Of a DNA stretch of 46,964 nucleotides, positions 1 through 8,314 are shown one piece after another; the first letter of the stretch is position 1, and the number at the start of each line of letters is the position of its first letter. The notes under the pieces were generated by a model. The model was given only the letters and a program-made list of their open reading frames with translations. It ran no database searches and was not told the DNA's origin. This DNA comes from UBA11889 sp002313255 (GTDB taxonomy: Bacteria > Pseudomonadota > Gammaproteobacteria > Pseudomonadales > Azotimanducaceae). Location: contig CAJWQX010000023.1 of the NCBI GenBank assembly GCA_913045265.1, forward strand, positions 1 to 46,964, read 5' to 3'. Both the position numbers and the translations under genes were made by a program.

Positions 1-1059
1 AAGGAGTGACTCAAGCGTCGGGAAGCCGGCCTCGGCCAAAACTCCAAGAAAATAGCCGAGACCAATTCCAGCAGCGACCCCAACCGCCGAAATTGCCAGC
101 CCTAAGATCACAAACGTTGCGATAATCAAGGACCGGTTGCTGCCCATCGTCCGCAAGATGGCGATGTCGCCACGGCGCTCACTCACGATCATTACCAGCG
201 TTGAAACAAGATTGATGGACGCGACGGCAACCAACAAGGATAGAAGGAGAAGCATCATCCCTTTTTGAGCCCTAATCGCGCTGTAGAGCGGTCCGTAGGT
301 TTGGAACCAAGTCGATACAACAAATTCGTCGCTCAGCGTCGCGAGTATTTCAAGCCCCACCTCGCGGGCTAGTAACGGATCATCAAGCCACACTTCGATC
401 GAATGAACGCCTCGGCTTAATCGATACAACTTCGCGGCATCGAGTCGGTGAAGAAAGACGTGGCGCTGATCAAGCTGCGACCCGGTATCCAATATCCCTT
501 GAACGCGAAACGATTTTTGCCGCGGGAACGCCCCAAGTGGAGTCACGGTAACATCGGGAACCACTACGGTCGCGGAACTACCGATCTTCAAACCCAAGTC
601 TTTGGCAAGATTGTCCCCGACAATGATTCCATATTGGCCTGGGTTCAGAGCGATCAAGTCGCCGCCTCGCACGTATTGGTTTATCCGTGAGACCCGACGA
701 TACTGATCGGGCTCGATTCCAGTAATCGTTATACCCCGAACCTTTTGACCCGAAGAAAGGAGGGCTTGTCCTTCGATCACGGCCGCGGAACCTTCCACAT
801 GAGGGATACCACCTATCAGCTGGAGTAACTCCGGCGAAGTTGCGATCGATTCGCGCGCTCGGACCGACACGTGCGGGATGACACGTAAGATCCGATTCGT
901 CAGTTCCCTTTCGAACCCAGCGACCACACCCTGCACGAAAAGAAGGACCGAAACGGACAATGCAAGACCCGCCAACGCAACGAAAGTCACGAGAGAGAGA
1001 TGGCCATGTGAGGAACCCGCATACCGCATACCGATATTCACGGACAAAGGACGAAACAT
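1..1059 (-). CDS. LolC/LolE-family lipoprotein-releasing ABC transporter permease (N-terminal part; cut by window edge)
   Basis: Reading leftwards from an ATG at 1059, the frame stays open for 353 codons to the window edge, so the C-terminus is missing. The protein starts MFRPLSVNIGMRYAG, has a first membrane helix around residues 24-47, a large periplasmic domain, and then an FtsX-type membrane region near residues 275-345 that includes SERRGDIAILRTMGS. This order is typical of LolC/E permeases, which work with the LolD ATPase to extract lipoproteins from the inner membrane for delivery to LolA. LolC and LolE cannot be told apart here, because the rest of the gene and any lolD lie outside the window. 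The window encodes several lipoproteins that would depend on this pathway. Confidence 0.9.
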   Translation of the reverse strand, partial: MFRPLSVNIGMRYAGSSHGHLSLVTFVALAGLALSVSVLLFVQGVVAGFERELTNRILRVIPHVSVRARESIATSPELLQLIGGIPHVEGSAAVIEGQALLSSGQKVRGITITGIEPDQYRRVSRINQYVRGGDLIALNPGQYGIIVGDNLAKDLGLKIGSSATVVVPDVTVTPLGAFPRQKSFRVQGILDTGSQLDQRHVFLHRLDAAKLYRLSRGVHSIEVWLDDPLLAREVGLEILATLSDEFVVSTWFQTYGPLYSAIRAQKGMMLLLLSLLVAVASINLVSTLVMIVSERRGDIAILRTMGSNRSLIIATFVILGLAISAVGVAAGIGLGYFLGVLAEAGFPTLESLL

Positions 1060-1344
1060 CGAAAAGTTCTTGGTGAAAGTCAGCGATTTGGCCCTAAAAC
1101 AGTCGAAATATTCGGCCACCCACACCGCGTGCAACGCGCCAAACTACGCTCTCGAATTACTTTTTTAACTATGTATATCAATATGTTATATAATTTTATC
1201 TTAAATAGGCCATCGTTCATAATATTCTCAAGGCTGTTCTACAAAACTCCAAAGTAGATTCAAGATCCACCGACCACATTGCTTGAACATCACCTTCAGG
1301 CATACGCGTTAAACTAGCACGCTGAGTCATCTGGTAGTTCGTCG
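1060..1344. other. AT-rich divergent intergenic region
   Basis: This stretch separates the divergent permease and symporter genes. Its centre, about 1160-1210, is strikingly AT-rich compared with its surroundings and holds several overlapping TATAAT-like hexamers on both strands, for example around 1180-1200. It probably carries both promoters, but I could not pair a convincing -35 with any one -10. No coding sequence is supported here. Confidence 0.4.
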
Positions 1345-2565
1345 ATGGACAGGTATCTTTTTCCCACCGTCGTTTTGGCCGCGTTAGTCGGATTTGTCTT
1401 AGCCACGGCATTTCCGGGCACCCCGTGGCTACTGGAAGGTGCTGCGTTATTCAAAGAACTGTTCTTATCCGTCCTTAAAATGATTGTCGCACCGCTGGTT
1501 TTTTTCTCGGTGTTGTCAGGAATAGTTCGTTTGGATGCGGCAAAACAACTCCGCCGAATCGGAACGCTGACCGTCGCCTATTACGTAATCACCACTGCGT
1601 TCGCCATTACCTTAGGCCTTACCGTCGTTTTTCTATTCCACCCCTGGACGAACGCGCCGCCACTTAGCGCCATCGAGACGGCGTCCACCCATGCCACCTT
1701 AATTGCGACGTCTGAAAATACGTTCGGTGCCTTGGTTCGTAACCTATTAGCGCAAATGTTCGTTAATCCTTTTGCCGCTCTTGCGAAACTCAATATCCTT
1801 GGGATCGTGACCAACAGTATTGTCCTGGGATTGTCACTTCTGATGGTCCTTCCCAGCGATAGCGTAGTGAAACGATCGATCCATGAGATCACAAACGCAA
1901 TCTACAAATTGGCGAGTTGGGCCGTGTGGGTGGTCCCAATCGGTATCGTCGGCATCGTCTATCAAATGACGACTCACGCAAATTTGGCGTTAATAGGACA
2001 GCTTGCGGCATTTTCTGGTGTCGTGATCGGGACCACGCTGCTGCACATGGTCATCATCCTACCCTCCATCGCCTGGTTAGGCGGGGGCATACAACCAGCT
2101 ACTCTAGCGAAGAAGACCTTTCGACCTATCGTCGTTGCGCTATCGAGCTCATCGAGTGCGGCGACACTTCCCGTCAGTTTTCACGCCGCCAATGATCTCG
2201 GGGTTAGCTCGACCACAGCAAGTTTCGTGCTGCCTCTTGGTGCAACCATCAACATGGATGGAACGGCGCTTTTTGAGGGCGTTGCAGCTATTTTTCTCGC
2301 ATACCTCTTCGGACTTGATCTAAATGCCTCTGCCACCGTCACGGTGTTCCTTGTCGCCATGCTCGCGTCTATCGGCGCACCCGGAATTCCGTCAGGATCG
2401 ATGGCCGGCATGCAAATGGTGCTCCTTGCTGTCGGAATACCCTTGGAAGGGATACTGATACTACTTATGGTTGAACGTCCTCTCGACACTATTCGAACCT
2501 CAGCGAATGTGCTCGGGGACCTCGTCGGATGCGTCGTGATCGACCGACACGCGGACGTCAATTAG
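1345..2565 (+). CDS. Dicarboxylate/amino acid:cation symporter (DAACS, GltP/DctA type)
   Basis: This 406-residue polytopic membrane protein has the hallmarks of the SDF (PF00375) family. The serine-rich re-entrant loop HP1 is present as SSSSSAATLP at residues 267-276. The NMDGTA motif of transmembrane segment 7 starts at residue 303. A second re-entrant region with GIPSGSMAG follows around residues 351-359. Members couple uptake of glutamate, aspartate or C4-dicarboxylates to Na+ or H+. The length matches the family, so the gene looks intact. Substrate cannot be assigned from sequence alone. The gene stands alone, with its own upstream AT-rich region. Confidence 0.93.
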   Translation: MDRYLFPTVVLAALVGFVLATAFPGTPWLLEGAALFKELFLSVLKMIVAPLVFFSVLSGIVRLDAAKQLRRIGTLTVAYYVITTAFAITLGLTVVFLFHPWTNAPPLSAIETASTHATLIATSENTFGALVRNLLAQMFVNPFAALAKLNILGIVTNSIVLGLSLLMVLPSDSVVKRSIHEITNAIYKLASWAVWVVPIGIVGIVYQMTTHANLALIGQLAAFSGVVIGTTLLHMVIILPSIAWLGGGIQPATLAKKTFRPIVVALSSSSSAATLPVSFHAANDLGVSSTTASFVLPLGATINMDGTALFEGVAAIFLAYLFGLDLNASATVTVFLVAMLASIGAPGIPSGSMAGMQMVLLAVGIPLEGILILLMVERPLDTIRTSANVLGDLVGCVVIDRHADVN

Positions 2566-2569
2566 GTCG

Positions 2570-2590
2570 ATGATTCCACCTTAGAATCAT
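2570..2590 (+). terminator. Possible weak stem-loop after the symporter gene
   Basis: A perfect 7-bp stem (ATGATTC / GAATCAT) with a 7-base loop lies just after the symporter stop codon. There is no following T-run, so it does not look like a standard Rho-independent terminator. It could instead be a mRNA 3'-end structure or chance. Confidence 0.25.
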
Positions 2591-2739
2591 TCGAAATCAT
2601 AAAAAGGTTCTCAAGTTCGCTTGACGCGCGTCCGACGCAATGGGGAAACTACTCCTTTGTCCGTTGAGTTTTGTGGAGCGTGCCTGTCGAAATCGCCTCA
2701 CGCTCACGGGTTTGGAACCACAACATGTTAGGGGGAAGC

Positions 2740-3510
2740 ATGCCCGAATTTTGTAATGTCGAAAAAGCCGATCATGTACTGACAGTGAAACTCAATCGAC
2801 CGGAAAGATTGAATGCCTTGCATCCGCCGGCGAACGCGGAGCTTGGCGAAGTTTTTGACGAATTCGCGAACAACGACGATCTCTGGGTTGCCATCATCAC
2901 CGGGGAGGGGCGGGGTTTTAGTGCCGGTAATGATCTTCGATACCAAGCGGAGGGAGGTCAACGGGTTCCAACACCGAGCGGATTTGGAGGGCTGTCGTCG
3001 CGATTCGATATGACGAAGCCTGTCATTGCAGCCGTCAACGGGGTCGCCATGGGTGGCGGCTTTGAAATCGCGCTTTCGTGCGATCTCATCATCGCATCGG
3101 AGAACGCGATATTCGCACTTCCAGAACCCAAGGTGGGGCTCGCAGCACTCGCCGGTGGGTTGCAACGATTGCCCCGTCAAATCGGATCCAAACGAGCTCT
3201 TGGAATGATCCTCACTGGTCGCCACGTACCAGCGCAGGAAGGTTACGAGTTGGGTTTTGTAAACGAGGTCGTGCCTCACGATGAATTAATGGACGCCGCG
3301 CATCGGTGGGCGGGCCAAATCCTCGAATGTGCGCCGTTATCGATTCGGGCAAGCAAAGACGTCGTCTATCGAAGCCTGTCCATAGGATCGTTGCAAGAAT
3401 CGATGGAAATTCCATACGACTCTGTCAAAGCGATGTCGACCGGCGAAGATTTTGTCGAAGGCCCGAAGGCCTTTTCAGAAAAACGTCCGCCCAACTGGAA
3501 AGGCCGCTAA
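2740..3510 (+). CDS. Enoyl-CoA hydratase/isomerase (crotonase) family protein
   Basis: The ATG at 2740 is preferred to an earlier in-frame ATG at 2671, because it follows a purine-rich GGGGGAAG and starts exactly at the conserved crotonase N-terminus. It gives 256 residues, the usual family length. The oxyanion-hole segment GRGFSAGNDLR and the GGGFEIALSCD segment are present. Both residues corresponding to the catalytic Glu pair of rat crotonase are seen: Glu in GGGFEIA and Glu in LPEPKVG. It is therefore likely to be a true hydratase acting on an acyl-CoA. The gene has no obvious operon partner, since the next gene is convergent. Substrate chain length is unknown. Confidence 0.85.
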   Translation: MPEFCNVEKADHVLTVKLNRPERLNALHPPANAELGEVFDEFANNDDLWVAIITGEGRGFSAGNDLRYQAEGGQRVPTPSGFGGLSSRFDMTKPVIAAVNGVAMGGGFEIALSCDLIIASENAIFALPEPKVGLAALAGGLQRLPRQIGSKRALGMILTGRHVPAQEGYELGFVNEVVPHDELMDAAHRWAGQILECAPLSIRASKDVVYRSLSIGSLQESMEIPYDSVKAMSTGEDFVEGPKAFSEKRPPNWKGR

Positions 3511-3585
3511 ACTCGACAACGTGGCCGTTGATGCCGTGTAGGAACCAAAAGCCAAGCGATACTTCGAGCCGAAATCTGCGTGCGG

Positions 3586-4392
3586 CTACGTTATGAGATT
3601 GTGCAACATAGCAATCTGCTGTTCGTAGTCGTCAACGGTTTGATAGCGAATACCGCAGACGAAACGTTCAATTCCGACTTCACGGTATGCGTCGAGGCGT
3701 TCCCGCGATCGAGAAACGTCCGCGAGTGGCAGCCCGCCCATGATCGTAATAGAACCCGCGGCACGACCGGCACGTTCGCAATATTCAAGATATTGGCCAC
3801 GCAACTCGGGGACACTCTCGGGTTCAAGCCCCATTGGAATCCAACCGTCGCCAAAGAGCGCCGCACGTTGAAGGGCGTGAGGAGCACGGCCACCAACTAA
3901 CACGGGCGGCTTATTTGGCCTCGGCTTGAATAGGAATCGTTGCCCGTTAAGTTCTACCTCGTCGCTGTCGAAACATGAGTTGAAAATTTGCAGCGTCCGA
4001 TCGGATATGCTTCCCCGCCGCTGTCGATCCAATCCAAGGGCACGAAATTCGGCATCCATCCAACCAATCCCCACTCCTAGGAGAACCCGACCTCCGGATA
4101 GCTCCTGTAGACTTGCGACTTGTTTAGCCGTCATCAAAGCGCCTCGGTACGGAAGGATCAGGACGCCCGTGCCGAGACGTATGCGTTCGGTCGCACCTGC
4201 AATCCAAGCCAGGGTAATTAAGGGTTCAACGTAACGCCCACCTGAACCCTCGGCATCATCTGGTGGGATGGCTATGTGATCTGTAATCCAAAGCGAGTCG
4301 AGACCTGCGCCCTCCGCTAGCTGCGCGCATCTCAAAATGACTGACGCTTCTGACTGCGCACCCATATTGCGTAACGTGACTCCAAGTTCCAT
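3586..4392 (-). CDS. LLM-class (luciferase-like) flavin/F420-dependent oxidoreductase
   Basis: This 268-residue protein belongs to the bacterial luciferase-like monooxygenase fold (PF00296). Visible family segments include the N-terminal MELGVTLRNMG, LDSLWITDHIAIP, RIRLGTGVLILPYR, the glycine-rich GGRVLLGVGIGW, and KPPVLVGGRAPHALQRAALFGDGW. Members are FMN- or F420-dependent TIM-barrel oxidoreductases; the cofactor and substrate cannot be fixed by reading. The gene is somewhat short for the family but has both ends of the barrel, so it appears intact. It is convergent with the preceding crotonase gene and divergent from the spermidine-synthase-like pair. Confidence 0.85.
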   Translation of the reverse strand: MELGVTLRNMGAQSEASVILRCAQLAEGAGLDSLWITDHIAIPPDDAEGSGGRYVEPLITLAWIAGATERIRLGTGVLILPYRGALMTAKQVASLQELSGGRVLLGVGIGWMDAEFRALGLDRQRRGSISDRTLQIFNSCFDSDEVELNGQRFLFKPRPNKPPVLVGGRAPHALQRAALFGDGWIPMGLEPESVPELRGQYLEYCERAGRAAGSITIMGGLPLADVSRSRERLDAYREVGIERFVCGIRYQTVDDYEQQIAMLHNLIT

Positions 4393-4641
4393 CGTTGCTC
4401 CTCAGACGTTTCAACGCACCCAACGTTGATCAAACGCCGACACGAACGCTACGCTAACAAAAAGCAAAGCGTTCCAACCAGCCCATTGAACAAGGATTCT
4501 CAAGCATAATTGGCGGCTCATGCAGTCCAGCGCCAAAGCACCATCCAACCCCATGACCACTACGAATACCCAATACACGATCCCGCGACTGTTGCAGTTC
4601 TCAACCGATCGGCTACGAAACGGCTCGGTGAGTTTGCCACG

Positions 4642-5232
4642 ATGAAGAACGTATTGGTCAGCGCCCTCGCGTTTACCAGTGGCTTTGTCATCATGTCGCT
4701 CGAATTGCTCGGCGGCCGATTATTAGCCCCATACTTTGGCAGCAGCATTTACGTCTGGGGTAGCGTAATTACGGTGTTCATGCTCGCGCTTTCGGTCGGC
4801 TACCTAACAGGGGGTTGGTTATCGCTGTTCAACCCATCACTGAAGCGTTTTTCACTCATTTTTTTTACGTCTGCCGCGACACTTTACCCGCTCGCAATGA
4901 TCACCGAGCCGGTGATGGAAAGAGTTTTCGAGACCCTCACGGATCCTCGCTGGGGTTCGCTTGTTGCGGCTCTCGTTCTTTTTGCGTTGCCCACCTTCAT
5001 TCTCGGTTTGATCTCGCCCTACGCTGTTCGATTATTGGTCGTTAACGTTGATCGGGCTGGAAATACTGCAGGTACCCTGTATTTCGTATCAACCATCGGT
5101 AGTGCCCTCGGAACCCTCGCGACCAGCTTCTATTTCGTACTCTGGTTTCAGATGGACACCATCATTTTCCTGCTCTCTGGAACGCTACTCCTACTCGGCT
5201 TCGTTTCATGGATGGCGGCACGAAATCGATGA
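4642..5232 (+). CDS. Membrane half of a split spermidine-synthase-like protein
   Basis: The chosen ATG at 4642 follows GGTGAG about nine bases upstream and begins at the first membrane helix; an upstream TTG at 4510 would add 44 unremarkable residues. The product is 196 residues with about six hydrophobic helices. It starts with the segment LEFLAG-like SLELLGGRLLAPYFG, typical of the membrane domain of fused MFS/spermidine-synthase proteins, and also has YLTGGWLS and LGLISPYAVRLL. In most genomes this domain is fused to a SpeE-like domain. Here it ends at a TGA that overlaps the start of the next gene as ATGA. The role of this family is not established; some members may be transport-coupled aminopropyltransferases. 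Confidence 0.8.
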   Translation: MKNVLVSALAFTSGFVIMSLELLGGRLLAPYFGSSIYVWGSVITVFMLALSVGYLTGGWLSLFNPSLKRFSLIFFTSAATLYPLAMITEPVMERVFETLTDPRWGSLVAALVLFALPTFILGLISPYAVRLLVVNVDRAGNTAGTLYFVSTIGSALGTLATSFYFVLWFQMDTIIFLLSGTLLLLGFVSWMAARNR

Positions 5233-6131
5233 AACACTCCGCTACAATGGTTCTTACGCTTACTGCGTTGTTCATCACTAGTCCCCTTCACGGACGAATT
5301 ATTCATCGCGAACAGTCGTTGTATCAGACGATTTTAGTCGACGACACGGGTTCTCGCCGATGTCTTCAATTCTCGGTCCGGCGCGATCAACGTAGTCAAA
5401 GTTGCGTCGATCTAAAGCATCCGCAACGGATGGTATTTACCTATACCCAGATGATGATGGCAGGTATTCTGCTCGCTCCCGATCCCCAAAAAATTCTGAT
5501 AATTGGCCTCGGCGGTGGGACCTTGCCGCTAGCACTGAACGATCTTTTTCCAGAGGCACTCATTGATGTAGTCGAAATTGACGGCGTCGTCGTGCGGGTT
5601 GCCGAAGAATATTTTGGTTTCCAAAGCGGCGAACACATAAAAGTTTTCGAGACGGACGGACGCATCTTTACCAAGCGAGCCGTCATGCGCCACGATCAAT
5701 ACGACCTCGTCATTCTTGACGCATTCAACGGCGACTATATCCCGGAACACTTGATGACCCGAGAATACCTGCAAGAAACCCGCACCTTACTCGGCAACAA
5801 AGGGACGTTGGTCGCCAACACATTCTCCCAGAGCCGTCTCTACGATCACGAGTCGGTCACGTACGCATCCGTTTTTGGAGACTATTTCAATTTCAAACAA
5901 TACCCGAGTAGCAATCGGATCATTTTGGTATCGATGGCTGGCTTACCGACGCTCGATTTATTGAAGGCACGCGCAACCGGCTGGCGCGATCGTCTTCGAG
6001 CGTACCGGATTCCGATCCACAATTACCCTGATCGCATGTCTCGGAACATCGACTGGGATCGCGACGCCCGCGTCTTAACGGATCAATACGCGCCGGCAAA
6101 TCTGCTCCGATCAAGTAACCGCCACCGGTGA
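5229..6131 (+). CDS. Spermidine synthase-like (SpeE-fold) protein with N-terminal hydrophobic segment
   Basis: The ATG at 5229 overlaps the upstream stop as ATGA, which suggests translational coupling; an ATG at 5208 would overlap further and is less likely. The 300-residue protein has a hydrophobic N-terminus (about residues 6-21) that could be a signal peptide or membrane anchor. The SAM/decarboxy-SAM-binding fold follows: ILIIGLGGGTLPLAL, then VVEIDGVVVRVAEEYF, DGRIF and LDAFNGDYIPEHL. These match aminopropyltransferase-fold proteins, but the putrescine-site residues are not obvious, so true spermidine synthase activity is uncertain. With the preceding gene it forms a two-gene version of what is usually a single fused protein. 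Confidence 0.8.
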   Translation: MKHSATMVLTLTALFITSPLHGRIIHREQSLYQTILVDDTGSRRCLQFSVRRDQRSQSCVDLKHPQRMVFTYTQMMMAGILLAPDPQKILIIGLGGGTLPLALNDLFPEALIDVVEIDGVVVRVAEEYFGFQSGEHIKVFETDGRIFTKRAVMRHDQYDLVILDAFNGDYIPEHLMTREYLQETRTLLGNKGTLVANTFSQSRLYDHESVTYASVFGDYFNFKQYPSSNRIILVSMAGLPTLDLLKARATGWRDRLRAYRIPIHNYPDRMSRNIDWDRDARVLTDQYAPANLLRSSNRHR

Positions 6132-6191
6132 CGGTCCTTCGGCACTCCACGATGGGCTGCAAAATCAAATACCGCGGCGTATCGTCAGACG

Positions 6192-7775
6192 ATGTTTAAC
6201 TGGTCTTTACCGTATGTTTCCAGAAGGGCACCGGTGTTTGCACGGAACGCCGTTGCAACATCTCAACCGCTCGCAACCCAAGCCGGCATTGACATGCTGC
6301 AGCGTGGAGGCAACGCGATCGACGCGGCAATCGCAACAGCGATCACTCTCACCGTCGTCGAACCGGCAATGAATGGGGTGGGAAGCGACGCTTTCGCCAT
6401 CGTCTGGGACGGGCACGGCCTGACCGGAATCAATGGTTCGGGCAAATCGCCCGCTGCATGGACACCCAATCGTTTTAAGGGCCCCAACATGCCTACCCAA
6501 GGATGGGACTCGGTCACGGTGCCAGGTGCCGTCAGCACATGGATCGCGTTATCGCAAAAATTCGGGAAACTACCCTTTGCCGACCTCTTTGAACCTGCCA
6601 TTCGGTACGCTCGCGACGGATTCCAGGTCGGCACCAAGACCGCTTCTATTTGGTCGTGGTCGGTCGATTTGTTCGCTCACTTCAACGGTTTTCAAGAGCA
6701 CTTTGCCCCCCAGGGTAGGTCACCGAATCCGAGCGAAATCTTTAAACGGCCCGATCTTGCCGAGACGCTTACCGACATTGCGTATACCGAAGGGGAATCG
6801 TTGTACCGCGGACGACTCGCCGACGCGATTGTTGGTCAAAGCCAACGAGAGGGTGGCGCGATGACCCTCGATGATCTCGCCAATCACAGCGTGCTCTGGA
6901 CCGACCCTATCGCACAACCATACCGAGACGTCGTCCTTCACGAAATCCCGCCGAACGGGCAAGGACTCGCAGCCCAGATCGCTCTTTCCATTCTCGAACA
7001 TCTTGACGTGCATTCGATCGAGCCCGGATCAGTCAACTGGATCCATTATCAGGTCGAGGCAATGAAAATCGCTATCAGAGCTGCGTTCGATCACTTCGCT
7101 GATCCGGAAGCCATGACGACACCGCCGAACGAGCTGCTCGAGCCCGGTTCGATCGCCCGTGCCGCGAAATCGATATCCAATAACGCCGCATCTAGGTATC
7201 CACCTGTGGCGTTGCCGGTCTCTGAAGATACCGTCTACTTGACGACGGCCGACGCGGACGGTGCCATGGTCTCGATGATTCAGTCTAATTACCGCGGTTT
7301 TGGCTCAGGAATCGTGATTGATAGCACAGGAATTTCGATGCAAAACAGAGGCAGCGGATTTGTGCTTACACCGGGTCACCCAAACGTAGTGGCCGGCAGT
7401 AAACGCCCATTCCACACAATTATTCCCGGGTTCGTGTCGCGATCTGACGGTAGTCCTGCGATGGCATTTGGCGTGATGGGTGGCCACATGCAACACCAGG
7501 GTCACGTCCAAATGGTTACGCGTGTTTTCGATCACGGCGAAAACCCACAAGCCGCATCCGACGCGCCCCGTTGGCACGTCAGTCCAGATTACCGTGTGGC
7601 CCTTGAAACAGGTACGCCGCCAACGACCATCAAGGCGCTCGAGGAGCGGGGCCACGATGCCGTGTTGGTGACAGACGAAGGGCTATTCGGAGGCGCGCAG
7701 CTTATCTGCCGCCTGAAAGACGGATACTGTGCCGCGTCGGATCATAGAAAAGAAGGAATGGCAGCTGGTTTTTGA
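6192..7775 (+). CDS. Gamma-glutamyltransferase family protein (Ntn-hydrolase, YwrD-like)
   Basis: The 527-residue product matches the G_glu_transpept family (PF01019) from end to end. The N-terminal half has GIDMLQRGGNAIDAA and EPAMNGVGSDAF. The predicted autoprocessing site and catalytic nucleophile is Thr347, in EDTVYLTTADADG, which aligns with the TTHYS motif of E. coli Ggt. The small-subunit part has FGSGIVIDSTGI and KRPFHTIIPG. The usual MDDF motif is replaced by RGSGF, and there is no signal peptide. Both features fit cytoplasmic, YwrD-like subfamily members rather than periplasmic glutathione hydrolases. The true substrate could be a gamma-glutamyl compound other than glutathione. No partner gene is evident. 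Confidence 0.88.
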   Translation: MFNWSLPYVSRRAPVFARNAVATSQPLATQAGIDMLQRGGNAIDAAIATAITLTVVEPAMNGVGSDAFAIVWDGHGLTGINGSGKSPAAWTPNRFKGPNMPTQGWDSVTVPGAVSTWIALSQKFGKLPFADLFEPAIRYARDGFQVGTKTASIWSWSVDLFAHFNGFQEHFAPQGRSPNPSEIFKRPDLAETLTDIAYTEGESLYRGRLADAIVGQSQREGGAMTLDDLANHSVLWTDPIAQPYRDVVLHEIPPNGQGLAAQIALSILEHLDVHSIEPGSVNWIHYQVEAMKIAIRAAFDHFADPEAMTTPPNELLEPGSIARAAKSISNNAASRYPPVALPVSEDTVYLTTADADGAMVSMIQSNYRGFGSGIVIDSTGISMQNRGSGFVLTPGHPNVVAGSKRPFHTIIPGFVSRSDGSPAMAFGVMGGHMQHQGHVQMVTRVFDHGENPQAASDAPRWHVSPDYRVALETGTPPTTIKALEERGHDAVLVTDEGLFGGAQLICRLKDGYCAASDHRKEGMAAGF

Positions 7776-7815
7776 ATCGGTAGCCAGTTTCGACATCGCT
7801 TCCGACCGAAAGTAA

Positions 7816-8220
7816 CTATTCCGATTCTTCTGTCTCATCAAGTTTAAGCGACGCCGAATTCAAGCAGAAACGGAGCCCCGTGGGCGCTGGACCATCAGGG
7901 AACACGTGACCGAGATGAGCATCGCAGTGGGAACAAAGAACTTCAGTCCGTAACATAAACATCGTTCGATCTTCTTGGGTATCAACCACTTCGCTGCTAA
8001 TTGGTTCGTAGAAGCTAGGCCAACCGCTTCCCGAGTCATATTTAGTTTTTGAATCAAACAAGGGTTCACCACAACATCGACATAGGTACGTGCCTGGCGT
8101 TTTGGTTTCACAGTACTCACCCGTAAACGCTTGTTCTGTCGCCGCACGCCGCGTGATTTCAAACTCTTGAGGCGACAAATCGGTACGCCATTCTTCGTCC
8201 GATTTAACAACCTTACCCAT
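7816..8220 (-). CDS. msrB: Peptide-methionine (R)-S-oxide reductase MsrB
   Basis: The ATG at 8220 is chosen because AGGAGG lies just upstream with good spacing; an earlier in-frame start adds seven residues without support. The 134-residue protein reduces the R epimer of methionine sulfoxide in proteins. Four zinc cysteines are visible (Cys47, Cys50, Cys96, Cys99), as are the conserved SGSGWPSFYEP and HLGHVFPDGP segments, and the catalytic Cys119 in RFCLNSASL. It is a free-standing MsrB with no MsrA fusion. The gene is divergent from alaA, and the two start sites are under 100 bp apart. Confidence 0.95.
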   Translation of the reverse strand: MGKVVKSDEEWRTDLSPQEFEITRRAATEQAFTGEYCETKTPGTYLCRCCGEPLFDSKTKYDSGSGWPSFYEPISSEVVDTQEDRTMFMLRTEVLCSHCDAHLGHVFPDGPAPTGLRFCLNSASLKLDETEESE

Positions 8221-8314
8221 ATTAAGGCCTCCTGCTAACATGACCGGTCTTTCTGTCTTTAGATTTTACGGACCCGTACGTCGTATGCAAAGCAGCGAAC
8301 ACCAACCTAGAAAA

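Noticed and set aside
448..1168. Plus-strand frames at 448-690 and 878-1168
   Set aside because: They lie antisense to the LolC/E-type permease, whose frame is open over the whole region and has recognisable motifs.
2728..3279. 183-codon minus-strand frame opposite the first crotonase gene
   Set aside because: It is a shadow of the crotonase gene, which has clear family motifs on the plus strand.
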